DNA from: Burkholderiaceae bacterium
GTDB lineage: Bacteria; Pseudomonadota; Gammaproteobacteria; Burkholderiales; Burkholderiaceae
DNA: 64,000 nt
Reading direction: 5' to 3'
NCBI GenBank assembly: GCA_947450605.1
Contig: CANFWB010000002.1
Coordinates: forward strand, 21,564-85,563
In this document: in pieces, positions 42,173-53,420 of the stretch
Position numbering within the stretch: position 1 is the first letter of the stretch
Layout: each line of letters opens with the position of its first letter
The notes under the pieces: generated by a model
Databases searched by the model: none
What the model was told of the DNA's origin: nothing
The model's input: only the letters and a program-made list of their open reading frames with translations
Translations under genes and position numbers: made by a program

Positions 42173-43095
42173 GTTTTCATCAACTCTTGTAAACGCTTTA
42201 CCGCAGCCTTTGGATCGCTTGCCCCGCTAATAGCTCTTACAACGGCTACTGAGCCAACACCACTTTGAGCTACCGCATGAATACTGCTCTCATCAATACC
42301 GCCAATCGCAACCAAGGGGTAGTGACTCATGAGCTTGGCGTATTTGTAGAGACGCCCCAAGCCTTGCGGTACAGTAGCCATCTTTTTGAGGTTAGTCGGA
42401 AAGACTGCGCCCATGGCGATATAGCTAGGGCAAAAGCGATCTGCATAAACCATTTCCGCATAGCCGTGCGTACTTAAGCCTAGACGCAGACCTTCGGATC
42501 GAATGACATCTAAATCTGCCGTTGCTAAATCTTCCTGTCCCAGGTGAACACCATAGGCTTGAGCCTCAATCGCCTCTTGCCAAAAATCATTGATAAACAG
42601 CAAGGTCTTGCTGCCTTTGACGGCCTCGACCGATTCCACAATTTGTTTGCGAATCAGTTTTTTATCTTCAGACTTCAATCGGAGTTGTACAGTGGGAACC
42701 TCAGCGTCAACCATTCTTTTGACCCAGTCAGCATCTGGCATTACGGCATATAAGTCCAGGCGCTTGGGGCACTCTGCAAATGCATTAGGATTCATATTGC
42801 GAGTCCAGGGGAGTAAATCAAAATGCTCGGGTCTGGATGGCCACTTAAAAGGATCGAAGCCGCCATCTTGATGCACCATGCGTGCCCAGGCTTTTCCTAA
42901 AGTATGCGCATCTTTCTCAATAAATCCCATCGTGATAGCCGCAACCATGCCAGCCAATTCGTAATGGTCTGACGCATGCTCATTATCGATTTTGGGTGGG
43001 GGCGATGCCATGCTGTATTTCGGAATCGGAATGCATAAATCATCCTTGATATGGGCTGCAACAATTTGGTCGGCAAGATCGCGTACTAAGCTCAT
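42169..43095 (-). CDS. thiE: thiamine-phosphate synthase with N-terminal extension
   Basis: ThiE joins HMP-PP and thiazole phosphate into thiamin monophosphate. The C-terminal 195 residues carry the core: RLDLYAVMPDADWVKRM, TVQLRLKSED, LLFINDFWQEA, GVHLGQEDL, LGLSTHG and IGGIDESS. The N-terminal 110 residues are extra relative to the common ThiE (about 210) and contain KYSMASPPP and HASDHYELAGMVAAITMGF; I do not recognise that domain. It may be a partial kinase-like or partner-binding domain. Thirteen bases separate it from thiG. Confidence 0.88.
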   Translation of the reverse strand: MSLVRDLADQIVAAHIKDDLCIPIPKYSMASPPPKIDNEHASDHYELAGMVAAITMGFIEKDAHTLGKAWARMVHQDGGFDPFKWPSRPEHFDLLPWTRNMNPNAFAECPKRLDLYAVMPDADWVKRMVDAEVPTVQLRLKSEDKKLIRKQIVESVEAVKGSKTLLFINDFWQEAIEAQAYGVHLGQEDLATADLDVIRSEGLRLGLSTHGYAEMVYADRFCPSYIAMGAVFPTNLKKMATVPQGLGRLYKYAKLMSHYPLVAIGGIDESSIHAVAQSGVGSVAVVRAISGASDPKAAVKRLQELMKT

Positions 43096-43107
43096 GACTA
43101 TTTTTCT

Positions 43108-43926
43108 TTAGTTTTGGTGCCAAAAGGGTGTGCCGACCAGCGGTGTACTAGCCTGGGCAGACTGCTGTGCTTTCATGGCTCCAGAAAGATATGCTGTTCG
43201 ACCTGCATCTGTTGCCATCGCAAAGGCCTTAGCCATAGCAATTGGGTCGTCAGCCAAAGCAACTGCGGTATTTAGTAATACACCATCAAACCCCCATTCC
43301 ATTACGCTACAGGCGTGGGAAGGTAGGCCTAAGCCGGCATCAACTAAGAGTGGAACTTTTAAGCGATCGCGCAGCAACTTCAGGGCATATGGGTTAAGTG
43401 GCCCTTGACCTGTTCCAATCGGGGCTGCCCAAGGCATGACAGCTTGGCATCCAACATCAACCAAGCGCTGACACAAGATCAGGTCTTCAGTGCAATATGG
43501 CAGTACTTTAAAACCATCCTTGATTAAAGTTTCTGCTGTAGAGACCAGGCGCAATGTATCAGGCTGCAAGGTGTAGTCATCACCAATGAGTTCTAACTTA
43601 ATCCAGTTGGTTTCAAAAACTTCTCTAGCCATCTGTGCAGTTGCGATTACCTCTTGCGGGCTATGACAGCCGGCGGTATTGGGCAATACAGGCACGGCCA
43701 TTTTTTTGAGCAGATCCCAAAAGCCCGAGTGCGCTTGTGCGGTTGATGTACCTTGCCTGCGCAAGCTAACAGTAATCATGCCAGGGTTGGATTGCTTGAC
43801 GGCATTCTCTAAAACCTGAGGAGAGGGGTAGCGTGACGTTCCCAGCAATAAGCGGCTAGCAAAGGTCTCGCCATACAGCACCAAAGGGTCTGTAGTTTTT
43901 AAAGGGATTGTTAATGGAGCAGTCAT
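43108..43926 (-). CDS. thiG: thiazole synthase
   Basis: ThiG forms the thiazole phosphate ring from DXP, ThiS thiocarboxylate and dehydroglycine. The 272-residue TIM barrel has [36 protein letters not shown] with the Schiff-base Lys, [12 protein letters not shown] and [36 protein letters not shown] at 43926 is used; a TTG nine bases earlier is less likely. The operon order ThiO-ThiS-ThiG confirms the role. Confidence 0.96.
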   Translation of the reverse strand: MTAPLTIPLKTTDPLVLYGETFASRLLLGTSRYPSPQVLENAVKQSNPGMITVSLRRQGTSTAQAHSGFWDLLKKMAVPVLPNTAGCHSPQEVIATAQMAREVFETNWIKLELIGDDYTLQPDTLRLVSTAETLIKDGFKVLPYCTEDLILCQRLVDVGCQAVMPWAAPIGTGQGPLNPYALKLLRDRLKVPLLVDAGLGLPSHACSVMEWGFDGVLLNTAVALADDPIAMAKAFAMATDAGRTAYLSGAMKAQQSAQASTPLVGTPFWHQN

Positions 43927-43968
43927 TTCGATCAATTGCTTGGATGTATTTCTGGGTTTGGCTTTAAA

Positions 43969-44166
43969 TCAACCACCAGTAACGGGTGCTATTACTTCCA
44001 TTTCATCGCCTTCACACAAAATGGTTTCAGCATGCCTAGTCTTTGGGACAAATTCATAGTTAATCGCAACGGCATAGGGTGGCTTGGCATCCATGAGAGC
44101 TAGCACATCATCAATATTGCTATTTTCAGGAACTTCCCTCGCAATTTGATTAACGATTACACGCAT
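43969..44166 (-). CDS. thiS: sulfur carrier protein ThiS
   Basis: A 65-residue ubiquitin-like sulfur carrier with the terminal Gly-Gly (PVTGG) that is thiocarboxylated. Its start overlaps the thiO stop by ten bases. It donates sulfur to ThiG. Confidence 0.94.
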   Translation of the reverse strand: MRVIVNQIAREVPENSNIDDVLALMDAKPPYAVAINYEFVPKTRHAETILCEGDEMEVIAPVTGG

Positions 44167-45323
44167 GCGCTTACCTCCAAAGGGGCTGAAGTGGTTGCAG
44201 TATTAATCTGTAAGCCTAGATTCATTGCAGTGGCGCTGCTGCCAGTGCTTAGTATTTCTAAGGCGCAATCTAAAATTGCGGGTGAGATCATAAAGCCATG
44301 TCGATAGAGCCCGTTAATCATCATCAGGCTAGCCTCATTGACTTTCTGATCAAGGCAAATCTCCGGAAGATTATCTTTTAAGGTGGGTCGGCACTGCGTG
44401 GCCATTTCCAAAATGCGTGCCTCGGCAAAGCCGCTATGGATGGTGTAAATAGCGCTCAGTAATTCCATCGCAGAACGCACGCTCATTGGCGATAAGTCAT
44501 CTGATTCAATTTCCGTTGCACCCACAACATAAACATCGTCTTCCTTTGGTGCGATATAGATTGGGTAGCGGGGGTGGATTAAGCGAGTAGGGCGACGCAG
44601 TTTAACTTCGGGCGCATATAAACGAATGACTTCGCCACGAACGCCGCGCAAATCCTTGGAAGAATTACCTGTCCCTATCCACGCCTCTTTGGCGCCTAAA
44701 CCACGACAATCAATCACCCAGTCAAATCGATTCCGATCTTTGCGTAATTGGTCTGGCTCAACAGCTTCATGCCAATGACAAGGGACTTTCATTAAAGCGA
44801 GTTCAACGAGGAGTGCCTCAAGGAGCTGGCGATTATCTAGCTGACCTTCATTGGGAAGATACAGTCCTTGGGAAAACCGATCTGTAACGCTGGGCTCAAT
44901 TTCTGCAAGAGACTTGCCATCTAAATGGATTGGCTTAGGTAAGGCCGAATTACGCCCGCAATTACGCTCCAGATGGGAGGCAAAGCGTTCTGCATCAGTT
45001 GCATCTTGGCGGTGCCACAAAATTAAGGTGCCATCTTGTTGAAAATACACCGGCTTTGCCAATTCACTAATTAATTGCTGCCAACGCGGCAAGCTATGAA
45101 TGCCCATGCGCACCACGCTATCTTCGGTGATGGCAGATTCCGCAAGTGGTGCCAGCATAGCGGCAGCAACGCGAGCAGGGGATCCCAGTGCATCTGAACC
45201 ACCCTTTTCAAACAGTTCTACTTGGGCTCCTCGCTTGGCAAGCGCAACCGCTAGCAGCCGACCCATCAGGCCGGCGCCAACGATGGCATATTTACCATTT
45301 GCGAAAGAGCCGCTATTCTCCAT
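44157..45323 (-). CDS. thiO: glycine oxidase / FAD-dependent oxidoreductase ThiO
   Basis: ThiO oxidises glycine to the dehydroglycine used by ThiG; it needs oxygen and FAD. The 388-residue protein begins YAIVGAGLMGRLLAVALAKRGAQVELFEKG (Rossmann GxGxxG) and has the GLYRHGFMISP segment near the C-terminus with the FAD-contacting residues. Presence of ThiO instead of ThiH fits an aerobic life style. It lies between thiC (26 bases) and thiS (overlap). Confidence 0.92.
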   Translation of the reverse strand: MENSGSFANGKYAIVGAGLMGRLLAVALAKRGAQVELFEKGGSDALGSPARVAAAMLAPLAESAITEDSVVRMGIHSLPRWQQLISELAKPVYFQQDGTLILWHRQDATDAERFASHLERNCGRNSALPKPIHLDGKSLAEIEPSVTDRFSQGLYLPNEGQLDNRQLLEALLVELALMKVPCHWHEAVEPDQLRKDRNRFDWVIDCRGLGAKEAWIGTGNSSKDLRGVRGEVIRLYAPEVKLRRPTRLIHPRYPIYIAPKEDDVYVVGATEIESDDLSPMSVRSAMELLSAIYTIHSGFAEARILEMATQCRPTLKDNLPEICLDQKVNEASLMMINGLYRHGFMISPAILDCALEILSTGSSATAMNLGLQINTATTSAPLEVSACV

Positions 45324-45349
45324 TAAGACTCTGAGAGTTTACGTTTGGA

Positions 45350-47435
<2,086 letters not shown>

Positions 47436-47508
47436 CTTAGGGCTAATTTAACCACGAATTCACCTTGAGCTGGATGATCAAAATCAAGTCAGTTGTTTAA
47501 GAGTCTAA

Positions 47509-48348
47509 TTAGTCAATTTTCATATGGCGCAAAATGAAATCTGCAGTCACAAACGCAGCATCACTGGTAAATTCATCAGCCAAAATACGAGCCGCAGCCT
47601 CTGAAAGCGGGATTTCAATAAAACCACTCACTTCCCCGTCATGGTTGGTGGGGATAAAGTTCTCAGCAAGCTCTAAATCGTAGACGTAGAGCTGCTCATC
47701 ATGAAAGCCCCTACCGGGTACTGGGCGGCGCATATGAATGCGACCTACAGGCTCAATTTGATCGGAAATCTGAGGTGGAACACCCGCTTCTTCCCAGAGT
47801 TCACGGCGAGCGTTCACCCGGGGCGTCTCATCAGCCCCAATACCGCCAGCAGCCAGGTTGTCGAGGCGACCAGGATCAGTTGCCTTGGTTTCGCTACGAC
47901 GTCCTAGCCAGAGATTGCCAGCCTTGGTGTGGCCGTTGATATGGGTTGCCATGCTACGAAAGCCAAAGGTTCGAAACGCAGAGCGCTCTAAACGGAAGTA
48001 TTCATGGCCATTTTGATCAATCCAGGCAAAATCCTCATTCCTCCAGCCGGGTATGAACCCACCTTGATGCATGCGATCGGCCAATTTAGCCAGGCTCTCA
48101 GACAGGCTTAAGGGTCTTGCATTGCGGATAGTCAGTCGATCATGATCCATTTCTACGTGAGAAATCGGATTTTTGAGCAAAGAATCTTGTAAATAGGGTG
48201 CGAAATCTGGGTTTAGGTATCCAATGACCTGTCCTGCTTGCATCCCACCCAAAAATTGAATAGGCAAAAAATCCCCGGGCGCAGATCTGGCTGCGTTTTG
48301 GAGCATTTCCTCTAGGGCGGCGATGGTGCTGGTGGTGAGCTTGTGCAT
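47509..48348 (-). CDS. Nudix hydrolase with DUF4743 domain (Tnr3-type)
   Basis: A 279-residue protein. The N-terminal 110 residues are a DUF4743-type domain; the Nudix box is the full GX5EX7REUXEEXGU pattern in GIGADETPRVNARRELWEEAGV (about 165-190). Relatives include the N-terminal half of yeast Tnr3 and plant Nudix 20/24, reported to remove damaged (oxy- or oxothiamine) diphosphates. It lies 73 bases upstream of the TPP riboswitch and on the same strand as the thi operon, so a thiamin-damage role is well supported by context. Substrate is inferred. Confidence 0.86.
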   Translation of the reverse strand: MHKLTTSTIAALEEMLQNAARSAPGDFLPIQFLGGMQAGQVIGYLNPDFAPYLQDSLLKNPISHVEMDHDRLTIRNARPLSLSESLAKLADRMHQGGFIPGWRNEDFAWIDQNGHEYFRLERSAFRTFGFRSMATHINGHTKAGNLWLGRRSETKATDPGRLDNLAAGGIGADETPRVNARRELWEEAGVPPQISDQIEPVGRIHMRRPVPGRGFHDEQLYVYDLELAENFIPTNHDGEVSGFIEIPLSEAAARILADEFTSDAAFVTADFILRHMKID

Positions 48349-48520
48349 GGCTTGAGTGTAAGAGAAATTTAAAAAGAGAAAAAATCGATCTAAAAACCTA
48401 GAGGCAAATTTGAATTGTCAACTGATCTTTACTGAATTTTTTGACGGAGGCGGATGCTCATAATTTAAGCAAGCTAGGTCACTCTATACAAATCTACGAC
48501 TTACGAAAACTTTTGGGGAT

Positions 48521-48543
48521 TTATCCACACAAGCTGTGGATAA
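48521..48543. other. two perfect DnaA boxes in inverted orientation
   Basis: TTATCCACA (48521-48529) and TGTGGATAA (48535-48543) are both exact matches to the 9-base DnaA box, facing each other over five bases, followed by a T run on the plus strand. It could bind DnaA or act as a transcript-ending hairpin behind tRNA-Arg. The neighbouring 48349-48520 has no gene. Confidence 0.5.
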
Positions 48544-48560
48544 GTTTTTTTACTTTTAAC

Positions 48561-48635
48561 TGGTCCCGCCGACAGGAATCGAACCTGTATCCCACGCTTA
48601 GGAGGCATGTGCACTATCCATTGTGCTACGGCGAG
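48561..48635 (-). tRNA. tRNA-Arg(CCU)
   Basis: On the minus strand the acceptor CTCGCCG pairs with CGGCGGG (one T-G pair), D-arm GCACAATGGATAGTGC, anticodon loop CTCCTAA gives CCT, T-loop GGTTCGATTCC, CCA encoded at 48561-48563. Reads AGG. Confidence 0.93.
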
Positions 48636-48744
48636 AAGGGCGAAGAAAAATAAACTCTAAAAAAGAATGCTAGTAAAACTCAATGAATAACAAAACAATG
48701 TTTGAAGTGAAATCATTATCAACGTAAGCGCAGACATTTGCTTT

Positions 48745-48894
48745 TTACCAGCCGCACATTGCCCAAACTTGATTTGTTATCGCAATCATCGTATCAGGCG
48801 CGAAGTATGCAGTAAAAATTAATCCCAGCATGAGTGCCACCAATAAATATATTAGCGTTTTTAACAGCGAGTTGTTCTGCTTCACATCAACCAT
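48745..48894 (-). CDS. 49-residue single-helix membrane protein
   Basis: Begins MVDVKQNNSLLKTLIYLL and has a membrane helix at about 10-30 (TLIYLLVALMLGLIFTAYF), then a short soluble tail ending AMCGW. Its ATG is one base after the stop of the MFS transporter, so it is cotranslated with it. No family is recognised; a small subunit or regulator of the transporter is possible. Confidence 0.6.
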   Translation of the reverse strand: MVDVKQNNSLLKTLIYLLVALMLGLIFTAYFAPDTMIAITNQVWAMCGW

Positions 48895-48895
48895 C

Positions 48896-50128
48896 TCAGG
48901 CAGTCACAGCGCGATGAATTGTTTGCTCTTTAACGGGAAGGTTAACTAAAAATGCAAAGATGCCCAGGGCAATAGCGATATCCCAAACAATCAGATAGGA
49001 TCCAGTGCGGTCAAATAAGTAACCACCAAAATAGGCACCGCAGAAGCTGCCCAGTTGATGCGAGAAGAACACCAAACCAGAGAGCATGGTGAGGTATTTA
49101 ACACCAAATATTTGCGCAACAATCGCATTGGTTAGGGGGATGGTGGATAACCACAAGAAGCCCATGATTGCGGCAAAGGTGTAGGTAGTTACTGGGCTCA
49201 GGGGTAGCCAGATGAATCCCGCGATTGCGACGGATCTCAGAATATAGATTCCCGAAAGCAAATAGCGCTTAGGAAAGCGTTGACCGAGTATTCCGGCGCT
49301 ATAGGTACCAAAAATATTGAATAGCCCAATTAATGCGAGCGCAGTAGTGGCCACAACAGGGGCGCCAACATCGGGGTAGATCTTCGATAAATCTTTTAGG
49401 TAGGGTGCTAGGTGCACCGCAATAAACACCACCTGAAATCCACAAACAAAGTAACCCAAAGTCAGCAACCTAAAACTCGGATTACTCATAGCCTCTTTTA
49501 ATGCCTCAGCAATTGTTTGATTGCTACCTTGCTGTGCATTGGTCAGGCTAGGTTCCCGCAACATAAATGCAATCGGGATCATGAGGCTGGCCATCAGCGC
49601 CAACATGAGCAGCGCATCATTGGCGCCAAAGCTGGTGAGAAGGCTTTGCTCAACTGGAATCATCAGAAATTGTCCAAATGATCCAGCTGCTGCTGCAATG
49701 CCCATTGCCCAGACACGTTTTTCTGCAGCGACATTGCGACCCAATATTCCGTAAATGACGCTATAAGTAGTTGCGGTTTGCGCAAGTCCAATGAATAAAC
49801 CGCCGGCAAGTGAAAAGTTCAATGTATCAGTAGAGATCGCCATGCCTGCCAAACCCAGTGCGTAGAGTGCGCCACCAGCGACCATAATTTTGAATGCGCC
49901 ATAACGATCTGCTAGTGCACCTGTGATGGGTTGAACTGCACCCCAAATCAGATTTTGTAATGCAATTGTTAGGGCAAAGGTTTCACGCCCCCATCCATTA
50001 GCTGAGGTAATGGGAAGGTTAAAGAGACCGAATCCGTGGCGTATCCCCATAGAGAGTGTGACCATCAGACCGCCAAAAATCAGCACCTGCTGAAGTGATA
50101 ACTTTTGACTTGAAGTACTTGATGTCAT
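48896..50128 (-). CDS. MFS transporter (oxalate/formate-antiporter-like group)
   Basis: About 410 residues, 12 predicted membrane helices. The motif GALADRYGAFKIMVAGG matches MFS signature A (GxLaDRxGrR), and the C-half repeat GYLFDRTGSYLIVW is consistent. It starts four bases after the stop of the CaiB-type gene. That pairing and the MFS subgroup suggest a carboxylic-acid transporter whose substrate is activated by CoA transfer. Confidence 0.87.
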   Translation of the reverse strand: MTSSTSSQKLSLQQVLIFGGLMVTLSMGIRHGFGLFNLPITSANGWGRETFALTIALQNLIWGAVQPITGALADRYGAFKIMVAGGALYALGLAGMAISTDTLNFSLAGGLFIGLAQTATTYSVIYGILGRNVAAEKRVWAMGIAAAAGSFGQFLMIPVEQSLLTSFGANDALLMLALMASLMIPIAFMLREPSLTNAQQGSNQTIAEALKEAMSNPSFRLLTLGYFVCGFQVVFIAVHLAPYLKDLSKIYPDVGAPVVATTALALIGLFNIFGTYSAGILGQRFPKRYLLSGIYILRSVAIAGFIWLPLSPVTTYTFAAIMGFLWLSTIPLTNAIVAQIFGVKYLTMLSGLVFFSHQLGSFCGAYFGGYLFDRTGSYLIVWDIAIALGIFAFLVNLPVKEQTIHRAVTA

Positions 50129-50132
50129 GGAG

Positions 50133-51353
50133 CTAGACGATGCCTTTTTCTTGCAATGCAGCAATTTCCTGGGGATCTAGTTTCAAGCGGTCCCGCAGAA
50201 TTTCATCGGTATGTTGGCCCAAGGTTGGAGGTGCAAGACGGACTTCTACAGGGGTTTCTGAGAGTCGCATAGGGCTTCCAACTAACTTCATGGTGCCTGC
50301 TGTTGGGTGAGGAACCTCAATTTGAACTCCACGCGCCTTTACTTGCTCGTTATCAAAGACTTCTTCGAAGTTATTAATCGGCCCACAAGGAACATTGGCA
50401 AGCTCTAAAAGCGCAATCCACTCCGCTTTCGTTTTTCGGCGTGTCATGACTTCTAGCAATGGAATTAATGATTTTCGATGTTCAACGCGCAAGGGATTAT
50501 TGATGAATAAGGGATTTTCAGCTAAATGAGCCTCTCCCCCAGCGGTAACAAAGTGCTTAAATTGACCATCATTACCAACTGCCACAATCATCCAGCCGTC
50601 TGAGGTAGGAAAGGTTTGATAGGGCACGATGATGGGTGAGGCATTTCCCCATCGGCGAGGAACCTGGTCTGAGCATAAATAGGCGCTCGAGACATTGGCC
50701 ATCACAGCAATTTGCGTATCCAAGAGCGCCATATCAATATATTGACCTTGCCCCGTTTGATCGCGATAAACAACTGCAGCCAAGATGGCTGTAGTGGCAT
50801 ACATGCCGGTAAAGATATCGGCAATAGCCACCCCCGCCTTTTGCGGGCTAGCCCCAGGAAAATCATCGGCCTCACCGGTGACACTCATAAAACCACCCAT
50901 GCCCTGGATGATGAAGTCATAGCCAGGGCGGTGAGCATAGGGCCCATTTTGACCAAAACCGGTAATGGAGCAATAAATCAGGTCAGATTTGACCTTTTTA
51001 AGGCTTTCGTAGTCTAAGCCGTACTTGGCTAAGTCTCCAACTTTATAGTTTTCAATGACAACATCCGACTCCTTGGCAAGCTGGCGAATAATTTCTTGGC
51101 CTTCAGGCTTGCTGATATCCACCGTTATAGAACGTTTATTGCGGTTAATGCAGATGAAATACGCTGTTTCTGCTGTTTCATTACCTTGGGCATCTCGCGC
51201 AAAAGGGGGCCCCCAATGACGGGTGTCGTCCCCAAGGCCCGGTCGTTCAACTTTAACGACGTCTGCGCCCAGATCGGCAAGGTTTTGTGCACACCACGGG
51301 CCGGCAAGCACACGGCTGAGGTCTAAAACGCGAATATGACTTAAGGCTCCCAT
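50133..51353 (-). CDS. CaiB/BaiF family CoA-transferase
   Basis: About 406 residues. The family motifs are RVLDLSRVLAGPWCAQNLADLGADVVKVERP, NRNKRSITVDI, ITGFGQNGPYAHRPGYD and IADIFTGMYATTAIL, in which the Asp is the catalytic carboxylate of class III CoA transferases. It moves CoA between acids. The start may be the first or second Met. It is divergent from parE (78 bases between). Substrate unknown. Confidence 0.9.
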   Translation of the reverse strand: MGALSHIRVLDLSRVLAGPWCAQNLADLGADVVKVERPGLGDDTRHWGPPFARDAQGNETAETAYFICINRNKRSITVDISKPEGQEIIRQLAKESDVVIENYKVGDLAKYGLDYESLKKVKSDLIYCSITGFGQNGPYAHRPGYDFIIQGMGGFMSVTGEADDFPGASPQKAGVAIADIFTGMYATTAILAAVVYRDQTGQGQYIDMALLDTQIAVMANVSSAYLCSDQVPRRWGNASPIIVPYQTFPTSDGWMIVAVGNDGQFKHFVTAGGEAHLAENPLFINNPLRVEHRKSLIPLLEVMTRRKTKAEWIALLELANVPCGPINNFEEVFDNEQVKARGVQIEVPHPTAGTMKLVGSPMRLSETPVEVRLAPPTLGQHTDEILRDRLKLDPQEIAALQEKGIV

Positions 51354-51431
51354 CATGCAATTTTGGCATGAATATGGGGGTAATTCAGGAAAATTCAGGT
51401 TTTACCTCAGACATGACTACAATTTGCGCGC

Positions 51432-53420
51432 ATGGCTACCCGTAAAACTTCCGAATACAGCGAATCATCAATTCAGGTCCTCAAAGGACTGGAACCCGTC
51501 CGTCAAAGGCCGGGGATGTATACCCGAACTGACAACCCTTTACACATCATTCAGGAGGTATTGGATAACGCCTCTGATGAAGCTTTGGGTGGATTTGGTA
51601 AGCAAATCATCGTGACTTTGCATGCCGATAGCAGCGTGAGCGTAGAGGATGACGGACGCGGTATTCCGGTGGGAATGCATCCAACTGAGAAGTTGCCGGT
51701 TGTGGAAATTGTTTTTACCCAGCTTCACGCAGGCGGTAAGTTTGAAAAAGGCACTGGTGGCGCCTATGCTTTTTCTGGTGGTTTGCATGGCGTTGGCGTC
51801 TCGGTAACCAATGCTTTATCCAAGCGCTTAGAAGTAACGGTATGGCGAGAGGGCCAGGTCTCCACTTTGGCCTTTGCTGATGGCAGGTTGATTGAAAAAC
51901 TCAAGTCCAGCACTGCGGGAAAAGAAGATAAATCACACGGTACACGCGTACGTGCGTGGCCAGATGGCAAATATTTTGATAGCCCTGGCATTCCGATGCC
52001 AGAATTAATACGCTTGCTGCGCTCTAAGGCAGTTTTATTGCCGGGCGTCAAAGTAACCCTGATTCAAGAAAAGTCTGGCGAAAGTCAGACCTGGCAATAT
52101 GCCCAAGGCTTACGCGGCTATTTGAATGAGGCTATGGCGCAAGCAGGGCACGGCGCTGAAGTAATTCCACCATTTGAGGGTGAGCAATATGCCACCGGTA
52201 ACGGAGAGGATGATTCATTCGCAGAAGGCGAAGGCGCCGCCTGGGTGGTCACCTGGACTGAGGATGGCGCGCCAGTACGCGAGAGTTACGTGAACCTGAT
52301 TCCGACTCCTGCGGGCGGCACACATGAAAGTGGTTTGCGTGAGGGCCTCTTTAATGCCGTCAAAGGCTTTATTGAGATGCACGCTTTGCAGCCTAAGGGT
52401 GTCAAGTTAATGCCTGAGGACGTCTTTGCGCGTGCCTCCTTTATTTTGTCTGCCAAAGTATTGGACCCCCAATTTCAGGGGCAGATTAAAGAACGCTTGA
52501 ACTCCAGGGATGCGGTACGTTTAGTTTCTGGATACGCTAAATCTGCATTAGAGCTCTGGCTCAATGAGCACGTCGATTACGGCCGAAAACTCGCTGACTT
52601 GGTAATCAAGCAAGCTCAAGCAAGAACGCGCGCCGGCCAAAAGGTAGAAAAGAAAAAATCTTCCGGTGTTGCAGTGTTGCCAGGCAAGTTGACTGATTGT
52701 GAAAGCGAAGATATTGGCTTGAATGAAATCTTCCTGGTGGAGGGCGATTCAGCCGGTGGATCAGCCAAGATGGGTCGCAACAAAGAATACCAAGCAATCC
52801 TGCCCTTACGCGGTAAGGTTCTCAACACTTGGGAGGCGGAGCGCGATCGTTTATTTGCTAATAACGAAGTGCATGACATTGCTGTGGCGATCGGCGTTGA
52901 TCCGCACGGTGCCAATGACAGTCCTGATTTATCGAATTTGCGTTACGGCAAAGTCTGCATCCTATCTGATGCGGACGTCGATGGCGCGCATATTCAGGTC
53001 TTGTTACTCACTTTGTTTTATAAGCACTTCCCTAAGTTAATTGAATTAGGTCATATCCATATTTCACGACCACCATTGTTCAGGGTGGATGCACCCGCTC
53101 GCGGTAAAAAGCCTGCACAAAAAATTTATGCCCTAGATGCAAATGAACTTCAAGCGATTGAAGATAAGTTGCGTAAAGATGGCGTAAAAGAATCGGCATG
53201 GCAAATTTCTCGATTTAAAGGCTTGGGCGAGATGAGTGCGGAGCAGTTGTGGGATACCACTTTAAATCCGGATACCCGCCGCTTATTACCAGTGACATTA
53301 GGTTCTTGGACTGAGGATGAAACGATTAAAACAATGGATATGTTGATGGGTAAATCCGAATCTGGGGCGCGTCGTGATTGGCTGGAAGAGCGCGGTAACG
53401 AAGTAGAGGCGGATATTTAA
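51432..53420 (+). CDS. parE: DNA topoisomerase IV subunit B
   Basis: ParE supplies the ATPase for decatenation of replicated chromosomes. The 662-residue protein has the GHKL ATPase ([34 protein letters not shown]), the TOPRIM region ([18 protein letters not shown] and [18 protein letters not shown]) and the C-terminal GLGEM. It has no long GyrB-type insertion, so it is ParE. Its stop overlaps the parC start by one base (TAATG). Confidence 0.95.
   Translation: MATRKTSEYSESSIQVLKGLEPVRQRPGMYTRTDNPLHIIQEVLDNASDEALGGFGKQIIVTLHADSSVSVEDDGRGIPVGMHPTEKLPVVEIVFTQLHAGGKFEKGTGGAYAFSGGLHGVGVSVTNALSKRLEVTVWREGQVSTLAFADGRLIEKLKSSTAGKEDKSHGTRVRAWPDGKYFDSPGIPMPELIRLLRSKAVLLPGVKVTLIQEKSGESQTWQYAQGLRGYLNEAMAQAGHGAEVIPPFEGEQYATGNGEDDSFAEGEGAAWVVTWTEDGAPVRESYVNLIPTPAGGTHESGLREGLFNAVKGFIEMHALQPKGVKLMPEDVFARASFILSAKVLDPQFQGQIKERLNSRDAVRLVSGYAKSALELWLNEHVDYGRKLADLVIKQAQARTRAGQKVEKKKSSGVAVLPGKLTDCESEDIGLNEIFLVEGDSAGGSAKMGRNKEYQAILPLRGKVLNTWEAERDRLFANNEVHDIAVAIGVDPHGANDSPDLSNLRYGKVCILSDADVDGAHIQVLLLTLFYKHFPKLIELGHIHISRPPLFRVDAPARGKKPAQKIYALDANELQAIEDKLRKDGVKESAWQISRFKGLGEMSAEQLWDTTLNPDTRRLLPVTLGSWTEDETIKTMDMLMGKSESGARRDWLEERGNEVEADI

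Noticed and set aside
48441-48653. 70-residue plus-strand frame across tRNA-Arg
   Set aside because: It covers the tRNA and the DnaA-box pair and has no family character.
51432-53420. gyrB
   Set aside because: It is followed directly by a ParC-type subunit and lacks the long GyrB insertion; dnaA and dnaN are not near.
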